A stretch of DNA of 12,845 bases from JABFRJ01 sp031379035 (GTDB lineage: Bacteria > Pseudomonadota > Alphaproteobacteria > Rhizobiales > Hyphomicrobiaceae): contig JANNEU010000434.1 in assembly GCA_031379035.1 (NCBI GenBank), forward strand, positions 1 to 12,845, given 5' to 3'. Below the pieces are notes generated by a model. The model worked only from the letters and a program-made list of their open reading frames with translations. It searched no databases and was not told the DNA's origin. Positions 1 through 7,298 of this stretch are shown here, piece after piece. Made by a program: the position numbers and the translations under genes. How positions within the stretch are numbered: the first letter of the stretch is position 1; each line of letters opens with the position of its first letter.

Positions 1-143
1 CAGCGCTTTGGTGACGCCGCCACCATCCAAACGTTTGGCCGGCGCGTGTCGCCTACGGCAAAATTTTTCCCACCGTTTGTGCGCTGCATCTGATCGCAGA
101 ATTTGCCCTGATCGCTAGTTTAACCCTCGACGTGAGAGCACTC

Positions 144-1556
144 ATGACCGCCTTCAAAGACTACATCGTCAAAGACATCGGCCTTGCAGCCTTTGGCCGC
201 AAGGAATTGGCCATTGCCGAGACCGAAATGCCCGGCCTGATGGCTACGCGCGCCGAATTCGGGGCCTCCAAGCCGCTGAAGGGTGCTCGCATTGCCGGCT
301 CTCTTCATATGACGATCCAGACAGCGGTGCTGATCGAGACTTTGGCGGCACTGGGTGCCGACATCCGCTGGGTGTCGTGCAATATCTATTCCACGCAAGA
401 CCACGCGGCGGCGGCCGTGGCGGCCGCCGGCATCCCGGTGTTCGCCGTCAAGGGTGAGACGCTGGAAGAATATTGGGACTACACCGCCAAGCTGTTCGAT
501 TGGCATGGTGGCGGGATGCCGAACATGATCCTCGATGACGGCGGCGACGCCACTATGTTCGTCCACCTCGGCCTGCGTGCCGAACAGGGCGACACGGGCT
601 TCCTCGACAAGCCGAGTTCTGATGAAGAGATCATCTTCTTTGCGCTGCTGAAGAAGATGCTGAAGGCAAAGCCGAAGGGCTGGTTCGCTGAACTCGCCAA
701 GTCCATCCGTGGCGTATCGGAAGAAACCACCACGGGCGTGCACCGCCTCTATCAGATGGAAAAGGAAGGCAAACTGCTGTTCCCGGCCATCAACGTCAAT
801 GACTCGGTGACCAAGTCGAAGTTCGACAACCTCTATGGCTGCCGGGAAAGCCTCGTGGATGGTATCCGCCGTGGTACCGATGTGATGATGTCGGGCAAGG
901 TGGCCATGGTCGCTGGCTTCGGTGATGTGGGCAAAGGTTCGGCCGCGTCGCTGCGGCAGGCGGGTTGCCGCGTGATGGTGTCGGAAGTGGATCCGATCTG
1001 CGCGCTGCAGGCCGCCATGGAAGGCTATGAAGTGACAACGATGGAAGACGCCACCAAGCGTGCCGACATCTTCGTCACCGCCACCGGCAATAAAGACGTC
1101 ATCACCGCCGACCATATGCGTGCCATGAAGGACCGTGCCATCGTCTGCAACATCGGCCACTTCGATAACGAAATCGACGTTGCCGGCCTCAAGAACATGA
1201 AGTGGCACAACGTCAAGGATCAGGTCGACGAGATCGAGTTTGCCGACGGCAAGCGCATTCTGCTGCTTTCGCAGGGCCGCCTCGTAAACCTCGGCAACGC
1301 CATGGGTCACCCGTCGTTTGTCATGAGCGCGTCGTTCACCAACCAGGTGATGGCGCAAATCGAACTGTGGACCAAGCGCGACACCAAGGCCTACGAAAAG
1401 AAGGTCTACGTGCTGCCGAAGCATCTGGACGAGAAAGTCGCGCGCCTGCATCTCGCCAAGATCGGCGTGAAGTTGACCGAACTGACCAAGAGCCAGGCTG
1501 AGTACATCAGCGTGAAGCCGGAAGGCCCATATAAAGCGGATACCTACCGGTACTGA
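144..1556 (+). CDS. ahcY: Adenosylhomocysteinase (S-adenosyl-L-homocysteine hydrolase)
   Basis: Cytosolic NAD-dependent enzyme that reversibly splits S-adenosylhomocysteine into adenosine and homocysteine. This removes the inhibitory product of SAM-dependent methylation and feeds the methyl cycle. The 470-residue protein is the usual bacterial length. Visible motifs are the substrate-site HMT with His55, the family block NIYSTQDHAAAAV near residue 80, the NAD-binding loop GFGDVG at 258-263, and the family C-terminus ending KADTYRY. The roughly 40-residue insertion typical of bacterial enzymes is present around residues 150-190. I chose the ATG at 144 because the protein then begins MTAFKDYIVKDIGL, a normal family N-terminus, and a purine-rich GAGAG lies about 5 bases upstream. 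An in-frame GTG at 132 would add only four residues. The gene stands alone and ends in a strong hairpin. Family identity is essentially certain. Confidence 0.97.
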   Translation: MTAFKDYIVKDIGLAAFGRKELAIAETEMPGLMATRAEFGASKPLKGARIAGSLHMTIQTAVLIETLAALGADIRWVSCNIYSTQDHAAAAVAAAGIPVFAVKGETLEEYWDYTAKLFDWHGGGMPNMILDDGGDATMFVHLGLRAEQGDTGFLDKPSSDEEIIFFALLKKMLKAKPKGWFAELAKSIRGVSEETTTGVHRLYQMEKEGKLLFPAINVNDSVTKSKFDNLYGCRESLVDGIRRGTDVMMSGKVAMVAGFGDVGKGSAASLRQAGCRVMVSEVDPICALQAAMEGYEVTTMEDATKRADIFVTATGNKDVITADHMRAMKDRAIVCNIGHFDNEIDVAGLKNMKWHNVKDQVDEIEFADGKRILLLSQGRLVNLGNAMGHPSFVMSASFTNQVMAQIELWTKRDTKAYEKKVYVLPKHLDEKVARLHLAKIGVKLTELTKSQAEYISVKPEGPYKADTYRY

Positions 1557-1602
1557 GGTCAGCGGCGGGTTCTCTAGCCTGCACCCTTGTTATCAGCATT
1601 GA

Positions 1603-1635
1603 CGACGGGCCGGTCTCTTTGAGACCGGCCCGTCG
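1603..1635 (+). terminator. Strong hairpin terminator after ahcY
   Basis: A perfect 15-bp GC-rich stem (arms 1603-1617 and 1621-1635) closes a TTT loop, 46 bases after the ahcY stop. Only a short T stretch (GCGTTTC) follows, so the U-tract is weak. The length and perfection of the stem still make transcript termination or 3'-end protection the likeliest role. Confidence 0.75.
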
Positions 1636-1772
1636 GCGTTTCAGAATGATCGGACTGTGGAGATGGTCGGCGCGGTGGCGTATTGTCGATGCAATCGATG
1701 TCCAAATACAGCTAAAGAGACGGTGGGGTGTGCTTTGGGCCGGGGACAGGCCGCTCAGCTGGGGTGGGACGC

Positions 1773-3368
1773 ATGAGAATGGGCAGCCGTTTGCGCGCTG
1801 CGTTGATGGGCGCGCTCAGCCTCTCTGCGACGGCCGTTGCCGCGCAGGAGCGCGCTGCTGTGGTACGCCGCGAGCAGACCCCGCAGGTGCTGGCGCGCTA
1901 CCCCGATGTGGCGGTGCGGTTTGATACGCCAGCGCTGCAACCAGGCCGCAAGACTTATACAACGCAAGCGGAGTTGGAAGCCTACATCGAGACGCTGGCT
2001 CCTGACCGTCTCGGGAAGCTTGTACTCGGCACGACACCGGGTGGGCGCGCGCTGCCGGCCTTGCTGTTCAGCCTTGAGGGTGTGCAGACGCCGGCGGCGA
2101 TGGCGGCGCTGGGCCGGCCCATCGTATGGCTGATCGGCCAGCAGCATGGCAACGAACCGGCCGGCAGCGAGGCGATGCTGGCGCTGGCGCGGACACTTGC
2201 GGACGGTGAACTGACGCCGTTGCTCGACCGGATCAGTGTCGTGATCATTCCGCGTGCCAATCCGGATGGCGCGGCGGCGGATGTGCGGGACAATCTCGGG
2301 GGTGCGGATCTCAACCGCGATCATGGGCTTTTGAGCCAGCCGGAAACCAAGCTGCTGCATGGGCTGGTGCGGCAGTTGCCGCCGGCAGTGGTGATTGATG
2401 CGCACGAGTTTACGGTTGGGCGGCGCTGGGTTGAACAACTGGGTGGCATGCAGGCAGTCGATCTGATGGTGCTGTCGGCAACGCACCCGATGGTGCCCGA
2501 ACGGATCCGTGCACTGGCTGCGCAAGAGTTCCAACCCGCTATCGACCACGCCATGGGCCGCTGGAAGCTCAGGTCGTTTGTCTATCACACGATGTCGGCG
2601 CGGGCGGGCGATCGCACGATTTCGAGCGGCGGCACAGCACCGGGCATTGCGCGCAACGCGTTCGGGCTGATGGGAGCGGTTTCGGTTCTGCTCGAGACGC
2701 GCGGCGTCGGCATCGGTTTGGAGACGTATCAGCGGCGCGTGGCGACGCACTATATTGCTGCGAAAGCTGTCCTTGAGACGGCGGCGCGTTTGGGGCCGGG
2801 ACTGGCGGCAGCGCTGGCCGGCGCGCGTGCGGCGGAAGCGCGCTCGACGGCTGATATTGTCATCACGCACACGTCGCCGAAGGTGGCTGTGGTGTTGCCG
2901 CTGATCGATGCCGTCACGGGGCAGGACAAGCCGGTGACCGTCGAGATGTTGGATACGCGGACCACCGCCGCAAAAGAGGAACGTGCGCGGCCGGCCGGGT
3001 ACATTCTTGCTGTCGAGGCTGCAGGCGTCGTCATGGCGCGACTGACACTGATGGGCGCAAGGGTCTGCCGTGTGACGCGGGCAATGGTGGTGCCGTTGGA
3101 GCGCTATGAGATCATTGGCCGGGCCGAGGCCGACCCGCGCGCCATCAATCCTGAGCGAAGTATCACGGTGAAGGTACGCGCCGAGCGCGGTGAAGTGACG
3201 GCGGGCAGTCTCTATGTGCCGCTTGATCAGCCGCTGGGTACGCGGCTGGCGTTGGCGTTAGAGCCCGATGCGCCGGGCAGTTGGACGACAGGTGAGGTGA
3301 CGTTGTTGCGCGTGCCGCGGCAGGCCCTGTCGCCCGCGCTGAGTGAGGGGATGGCCTGCACCCCGTGA
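1773..3368 (+). CDS. Secreted M14-family zinc carboxypeptidase-like protein
   Basis: Probable exported metallopeptidase of the M14 (zinc carboxypeptidase) family. From the ATG at 1773 the protein has 531 residues and opens with a classic signal peptide: Arg-rich start, hydrophobic core LMGALSLSATAVA, cleavage likely near residues 23-25. The catalytic set is complete: zinc ligands His125 and Glu128 in HGNEPAG, Asn181-Arg182 in the substrate-binding DLNRD, the third ligand His211 in DAHEF, and catalytic Glu308 in LLETRG. Residues from about 350 to the end form an extra C-terminal region with no motif I recognise. A GTG at 1728 would extend the frame but bury the signal peptide, so I reject it; a GGGGTGGGA stretch precedes the chosen ATG. 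The methyltransferase follows after 51 bp on the same strand, so co-transcription is possible. Family is secure; the substrate is unknown. Confidence 0.88.
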   Translation: MRMGSRLRAALMGALSLSATAVAAQERAAVVRREQTPQVLARYPDVAVRFDTPALQPGRKTYTTQAELEAYIETLAPDRLGKLVLGTTPGGRALPALLFSLEGVQTPAAMAALGRPIVWLIGQQHGNEPAGSEAMLALARTLADGELTPLLDRISVVIIPRANPDGAAADVRDNLGGADLNRDHGLLSQPETKLLHGLVRQLPPAVVIDAHEFTVGRRWVEQLGGMQAVDLMVLSATHPMVPERIRALAAQEFQPAIDHAMGRWKLRSFVYHTMSARAGDRTISSGGTAPGIARNAFGLMGAVSVLLETRGVGIGLETYQRRVATHYIAAKAVLETAARLGPGLAAALAGARAAEARSTADIVITHTSPKVAVVLPLIDAVTGQDKPVTVEMLDTRTTAAKEERARPAGYILAVEAAGVVMARLTLMGARVCRVTRAMVVPLERYEIIGRAEADPRAINPERSITVKVRAERGEVTAGSLYVPLDQPLGTRLALALEPDAPGSWTTGEVTLLRVPRQALSPALSEGMACTP

Positions 3369-3419
3369 CCGTTCGGCCAAAGCGTGCCACCGTAGGCGCT
3401 CCCCCGAACGACAGGTGCC

Positions 3420-4283
3420 ATGATGACCACGCTCTCCGTCGATGCTCGCAATGCTGATCAGCTGGCCTACTGGAACGGTCCCGCCGGCAAACTGTGGACT
3501 GAGCGGCAGGAGGCGCAGGATCAGGTGCTGGCACCGGCGTCCGCCGCCCTGCTCAAGGCTGCGGTGGCCAAGGCCGGCGAGCACGTGATCGACATTGGGT
3601 GTGGGTGTGGCGCGACGTCGCTCGAGTTCGCGCAGCAAGTGGGCGCGTCCGGCTCAGTGCTCGGTCTCGACATCTCCGAGCAGATGCTGGTGCGGGCCCG
3701 GCAACGGACGCCGGCCGAGGCTCCGGTGACGTTTATCGACGCCGACGCGACGATCTATCCGTTCAAAGCGGCGAGCGCTGATCTGCTGGTCTCCCGCTTC
3801 GGGGTGATGTTCTTTGCCGAGCCCGCGCGCGCCTTCGCCACCATGCGGACCGCGCTCAAGCCAGGAGGGCGCATGGTGTTCGTCTGCTGGCGCGCGCCGA
3901 AGTTCAATCCGTTCTTCATGGCGCCGCTGATGGCCGCTTACAAGCATGTGCCGAAGCTGCCCGTTGTCGCGCCGGATGATCCCGGCCCGTTCGCGTTCCA
4001 GAGTGAAGAGCGCGTGCAGCGTATCTTGAGCGAGGCAGGGTTCGCGGATGTAACGATGACACCGCATGACATGACGCTCGATCTCGCGCGCGGGCAAGGG
4101 CTGGAGGCGGCGGTGCAAGCCTCGTTGGAAATCGGCCCGGCGCATCGCGCGTTGATGGATCAGCCCGAAGCCTCCCGCACCGCCGCCATTGCCGAAATCC
4201 GCGCCACCCTGGCCGCAGCCCAAGTGGGCCAGACCGTGCCCCTCGGCGCATCAATTTGGGTGGTGGGCGCGAGAGTGGGGTAG
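3420..4283 (+). CDS. Class I SAM-dependent methyltransferase
   Basis: A cytosolic methyltransferase of 287 residues with a Rossmann fold. Motif I, VIDIGCGCG, is at residues 56-64, and the acidic residue that usually binds the SAM ribose is Asp84 in LGLDIS. A later strand has the common post-motif pattern LKPGGRMVFVCW. The N-terminal block NADQLAYWNGPAGKLW is typical of a UbiE/Methyltransf_11/25-like subgroup of small-molecule methyltransferases. The substrate cannot be read from the sequence. Two adjacent ATG codons (3420 and 3423) could serve as start; an AGG at 3413-3415 fits the second slightly better. The gene lies 51 bp after the peptidase and converges on the TIR gene. Its product SAH would be a substrate of the ahcY enzyme encoded upstream, but that is true of any SAM methyltransferase. 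Confidence 0.88.
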   Translation: MMTTLSVDARNADQLAYWNGPAGKLWTERQEAQDQVLAPASAALLKAAVAKAGEHVIDIGCGCGATSLEFAQQVGASGSVLGLDISEQMLVRARQRTPAEAPVTFIDADATIYPFKAASADLLVSRFGVMFFAEPARAFATMRTALKPGGRMVFVCWRAPKFNPFFMAPLMAAYKHVPKLPVVAPDDPGPFAFQSEERVQRILSEAGFADVTMTPHDMTLDLARGQGLEAAVQASLEIGPAHRALMDQPEASRTAAIAEIRATLAAAQVGQTVPLGASIWVVGARVG

Positions 4284-4345
4284 TCGACGGCACTTGGTGA
4301 GCGAAATCGGACTTGGGGCGCTGTTGACGCCGTAGAATATTGGAC

Positions 4346-4386
4346 CCATCGCGCCTACCCGTTCCCTGAAAGAAACGGCGCGATGG
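4346..4386. terminator. Inverted repeat between convergent genes, possible bidirectional terminator
   Basis: Perfect 10-bp arms CCATCGCGCC (4346-4355) and GGCGCGATGG (4377-4386) flank a 21-base loop. The pair sits between the stop codons of the methyltransferase and the TIR gene, where a shared terminator is expected. Neither side has a good T-tract, so factor-independent termination is uncertain. Confidence 0.45.
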
Positions 4387-4390
4387 TCGC

Positions 4391-5674
4391 TTATGAGAAT
4401 TCGTCGCTGAGTATGCCTATGCCAAGGACAAATTGTGCAGCACCAAGGCCAATGGGTAAAAGATGCAAAACCTGAGCCCACCCCGTAAACGGCATCCAGT
4501 TGTTCACAAAATATATACTAACGTATGGAATGGCGATCAGCAGAAGTGCAAAAAGCATCGTGTTCCCAAAGATATTTCCAGGTTCCTTTTTTGCCGAAGC
4601 TAGAACAGCCCAAACACAAGTTGCTGCAAGGCCATAAAACGCAAAGCTCATCACCCAAGGCCATGTCGCACTATTAGTGAAACTGCCGTGCAATACGATG
4701 GAGAATGATTTTAGGAGTGCGCTTGGTAAGTAAAGAATGGCTGCCAAGAGGCATCCAACGGCACCAGCGACTCCCTCCCAGTCTGTCTTTGATTTAAGTG
4801 CTGCGGGAGGTACTGTGAGGGTCGCCGTGCCAGCTTCCTTTTTGGCTTCCGATGTGGCGGCTGTTTGCTTTTTTGTGTCTAAGCTATGGGTGCTGCTCTC
4901 GGCTTCTACTTTCAACACTGCGGGGGCAGACGGTGCAGCGCCACCCTTCAACGCGTCCAGTTCTTTTCTGACCGATCCGAAAGCACTGAGATATGTCGCC
5001 GCGTCTTTGGCTTGTTTGTCGCGCTCGACTTTGAGGGTGTCGCGCTCTGTGATGAGCTTGCTCTGCGTGGCTTTTGCCTCAGCAAGTGCGTCATTGAGAG
5101 AATTCTTCTCAGCCGACAGCCTGTCCCGCTCGCGCCGCAGATCACCTTGTGCCCGAACTTCTTTCTCGTGCGCATCCTCCAAGTTGCGCACCTTCTCGTC
5201 CGCTTCCTGCAAGCTGCGCCGTCCTCTGGTGATATGGCGGTCCAGCTCTTTGAGCTTGCGGCCCATCCATGGAGGTGCCGCGCTGTGCTCTGCGAAGGCT
5301 ACCAGCTTTGCCCACTCCAGGTCTCGCTGGTCGCCCCGCCAGCCTTGGAGTTTAAGGGCCTGTACTGATGATGAGTGAATGCTCATGTCCAAGGTACGCA
5401 TCGGCTCTAAAAGGATTTCCAGCAGCGGTTTGACTTCTTCCTTGGCGACGCGGACCTCATAGGCCACGTTGTCAGACGTTGACGAATTTGGGGTCCAAAA
5501 CACGATCACGCATCGGGACGTCATGAGTTTGCGTTTGATCCACGGTTCCCATTTCTCGCCGACCGGCGTTTCCATATCCCAAAATACGTCGAACCCGAGC
5601 ACGGAGAGTGCTTCGTGGAAGGGACGGACGCGCTCGCGATCCTTGCTTGAATAAGAAAAGAAAATCTCGCTCAA
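4391..5674 (-). CDS. TIR-domain protein with coiled coil and four C-terminal membrane segments
   Basis: A 427-residue protein with three parts. Residues 1-130 form a TIR domain: box 1 IFFSYSSKDRE, a middle WDMETPVGEKWEPWI block, then VIVFWTPNSSTSDNVAYEV. Its Glu73 sits where the catalytic glutamate of NAD-cleaving bacterial TIR domains lies. Residues about 138-245 are charged heptad-like sequence, probably a coiled coil, followed by an Ala/Ser/Thr/Lys linker to about 298. Residues about 302-328, 338-360, 371-391 and 401-423 are four hydrophobic segments, so the TIR part is probably membrane-anchored and cytosolic. The frame must start at a TTG (5674), because a TGA lies immediately upstream; GGGGG five bases before it could serve as ribosome-binding site. 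Base composition is locally AT-rich: I count 23 G/C in 60 at 4501-4560 against 38 in 60 at 6661-6720. TIR assignment is firm. NADase activity and a role in phage defence are inferences. Confidence 0.85.
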   Translation of the reverse strand: MSEIFFSYSSKDRERVRPFHEALSVLGFDVFWDMETPVGEKWEPWIKRKLMTSRCVIVFWTPNSSTSDNVAYEVRVAKEEVKPLLEILLEPMRTLDMSIHSSSVQALKLQGWRGDQRDLEWAKLVAFAEHSAAPPWMGRKLKELDRHITRGRRSLQEADEKVRNLEDAHEKEVRAQGDLRRERDRLSAEKNSLNDALAEAKATQSKLITERDTLKVERDKQAKDAATYLSAFGSVRKELDALKGGAAPSAPAVLKVEAESSTHSLDTKKQTAATSEAKKEAGTATLTVPPAALKSKTDWEGVAGAVGCLLAAILYLPSALLKSFSIVLHGSFTNSATWPWVMSFAFYGLAATCVWAVLASAKKEPGNIFGNTMLFALLLIAIPYVSIYFVNNWMPFTGWAQVLHLLPIGLGAAQFVLGIGILSDEFS

Positions 5675-5783
5675 TCAGGCCCCCGGGATGGGTCGCATCC
5701 AGCTGATCAGAATGTCTAGGCACCAGTTCTACACGGCTGACGATAGCAGCTCAACACCGATGATAGGCTGAACCACATCCGGC

Positions 5784-5812
5784 TTGTCCCAGTCGCAGCC
5801 TGTGCGTAGTCT
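5784..5812 (+). promoter_or_regulatory. Possible sigma-70-like promoter for the flavoprotein gene
   Basis: TTGTCC (5784-5789) and TAGTCT (5807-5812) are separated by 17 bases and lie about 60 bases before the oxidoreductase start. The matches to consensus are partial (4 of 6 and 3 of 6), so this is only a candidate. I found no convincing promoter for the divergent TIR gene in the same 198-bp gap. Confidence 0.2.
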
Positions 5813-5872
5813 GAGTGTGATCCTGCGGGTATTGTCCCGTCGCCGGCTGGGCCGGAACCGGAGACCCCCCTC

Positions 5873-7273
5873 ATGACGACACCGACCATCGACGTGGACT
5901 ACCTGATCATTGGCGCTGGCGCGGCGGGCATTGGGTTTGCCGATGTGCTGGTTGCGGAGACCAAGGCGACGGTGGCGATTGTGGATCGGCGGCAGAGCCC
6001 GGGCGGGCACTGGAACGATGCGTATCCGTTCGTGCATCTGCATCATCCCTCGCATTACTATGGGGTGCATTCGCGCACGCTCGGCGACAAAAGTGTGCAG
6101 CGTGCCGGGCTCAATGAAGGGCTGCTGCATATGGCGTCGGGGCCAGAGCTGGTCGCTTACTACGATGACGTCATGCAGCGACATCTGCTGGCCTCGGGCC
6201 GCGTCCAGTATTTCCCGATGAGCGATGTGGACAGCTCCGGCTCCATCACATCGCTGCTGAATGGCCAAAAGCGACAGGTGAAGGTTGGTAAGAAAATCGT
6301 CGACGGCACGATGGCTGGCACGACCGTACCTTCAACACATACGCGGCCGTTCGAGCTGGCCAACGACGTGCGTTGCATTCCGCTGAATGAACTGCCGCGC
6401 GTGAAAAGCCCGCCGGTGGGAGGGTTCTGCGTCGTCGGCTCCGGCAAGACCGGTATGGATGCCTGCACGTGGCTGCTGGAGCATGGCGTGGCCCCCGATC
6501 AGATCCGTTGGATCATGCCGCGTGATGCGTGGTGGATTGACCGCGCGAGTGCGCAGTTTACGGAAGAGTATTTCGAGGCGTCCGTCAGCAACATCGCGTC
6601 GCAGATGGAAGCCATGGGACAGGCTGCCTCGGTCGACGACCTTTTGCTGCGGCTGGAGGCGTGCGGCGGGCTGGTGCGGCTCGACAAGAACGTGACACCG
6701 TCAATGTTTCATGGCGCGACCGTCGCGCCGCGCGAGTTGAACGCCCTGCGCAGCATCAGGGACATCGTCCGGCTTGGCCGCGTCAAGCGAATCGGCGGCA
6801 GCGAGATTGTTCTCGACAAGGGCACGGTGTCGGCGCGCGCGGATACGCTGTATGTCGATTGTTCAGCGGCAGGCTTTGCGGTGCGCGCGGTTGAGCCCGT
6901 GTTTCAGCCAGGGCGCATTGCCTTGCAGATGCTGAAGTCGTTTCAGCCGAGTTTCAGCTCGGCGCTGATCGCGCATGTCGAGACAGCTTATGCCGACGAT
7001 GCGGCGAAGAATGCGCTGTGCGTGGCTGTGCCGCCGCCCAAGCATGCAACGGATTGGCTGAAGATGATGGCGGCATCGATGCGCAACCAGAATGCCTGGA
7101 GCAACACGCCCGAGTTGATGGCGTGGATTCTCAACTGCCGGCTTGATCCGATGACGGCGCTGATGCGCAACGTCAAAGAGACCGACACGGCGAAGCTCGC
7201 TGTGCTGCAACGGAGCCGCCACGCCATGCGCCCCGCCGTCGCCAACATGCAGAAGTTGATGGCGATGCGGTGA
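5873..7273 (+). CDS. FAD/NAD(P)-binding oxidoreductase, flavin-monooxygenase-like
   Basis: A 466-residue two-dinucleotide-binding flavoprotein. The FAD-binding Rossmann motif is GAGAAG at 14-19, with Asp38 ending the second strand to bind ribose. A second GxGxxG, GSGKTG at 189-194, is the probable NAD(P)H site. Between them lies SPGGHWNDAYPFVHLHHPS, which resembles the FAD-contact block of flavin-containing and Baeyer-Villiger-type monooxygenases. I do not see the textbook FxGxxxHxxxW/Y fingerprint between the two Rossmann motifs; GTTVPSTHTRPF (about 149-160) occupies that region. Calling it a general NAD(P)/FAD-dependent oxidoreductase is therefore safer than monooxygenase. No signal peptide is visible. 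GGAG at 5860-5863 lies 9 bases before the ATG. It diverges from the TIR gene and converges on the GMC gene; the substrate is unknown. Confidence 0.85.
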   Translation: MTTPTIDVDYLIIGAGAAGIGFADVLVAETKATVAIVDRRQSPGGHWNDAYPFVHLHHPSHYYGVHSRTLGDKSVQRAGLNEGLLHMASGPELVAYYDDVMQRHLLASGRVQYFPMSDVDSSGSITSLLNGQKRQVKVGKKIVDGTMAGTTVPSTHTRPFELANDVRCIPLNELPRVKSPPVGGFCVVGSGKTGMDACTWLLEHGVAPDQIRWIMPRDAWWIDRASAQFTEEYFEASVSNIASQMEAMGQAASVDDLLLRLEACGGLVRLDKNVTPSMFHGATVAPRELNALRSIRDIVRLGRVKRIGGSEIVLDKGTVSARADTLYVDCSAAGFAVRAVEPVFQPGRIALQMLKSFQPSFSSALIAHVETAYADDAAKNALCVAVPPPKHATDWLKMMAASMRNQNAWSNTPELMAWILNCRLDPMTALMRNVKETDTAKLAVLQRSRHAMRPAVANMQKLMAMR

Positions 7274-7298
7274 GGGCGGTGGGTGGGCGTCACCGCCC
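7274..7298. terminator. Hairpin shared by the convergent flavoprotein and GMC genes
   Basis: Perfect 8-bp arms GGGCGGTG (7274-7281) and CACCGCCC (7291-7298) enclose a 9-base loop, starting directly after the upstream gene's TGA. The minus-strand GMC stop codon (7290-7292) lies at the loop and the start of the second arm. A bidirectional terminator is likely from position, although no T-tract is evident on either strand. Confidence 0.5.

Noticed and set aside
1..143. SAH or SAM riboswitch upstream of ahcY
   Set aside because: I looked for the conserved cores and could not align them. Bases 1-93 are also open in frame 1 and could be the tail of a truncated upstream gene, but nothing identifies it.
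120..1451. A 443-codon open frame on the minus strand across ahcY
   Set aside because: It is antisense to a certain gene; the His/Arg/Val-rich product shows no domain and reflects high-GC codon structure.
1755..2870. A 371-codon minus-strand open frame across the M14 peptidase gene
   Set aside because: The plus strand has a complete signal peptide and zinc site; the antisense product is Arg/His/Gln-rich with no domain.
3420..5674. Methyltransferase plus TIR gene as a two-gene defence system
   Set aside because: The genes are convergent, differ in composition, and the methyltransferase looks like a small-molecule enzyme with no DNA-methylase motif.
4343..5694. GACCCATC at 4343-4350 and its inverted copy at 5687-5694, flanking the TIR gene
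   Set aside because: Eight bases over flanks of this size can recur by chance, and no duplication of the surrounding sequence supports terminal repeats of a mobile element.
5472..5723. An 83-codon minus-strand frame with an ATG start overlapping the TIR gene start
   Set aside because: It overlaps the TIR box 1 in another frame and has no domain. A frameshift joining it to the TIR frame is not needed because the TTG start suffices.
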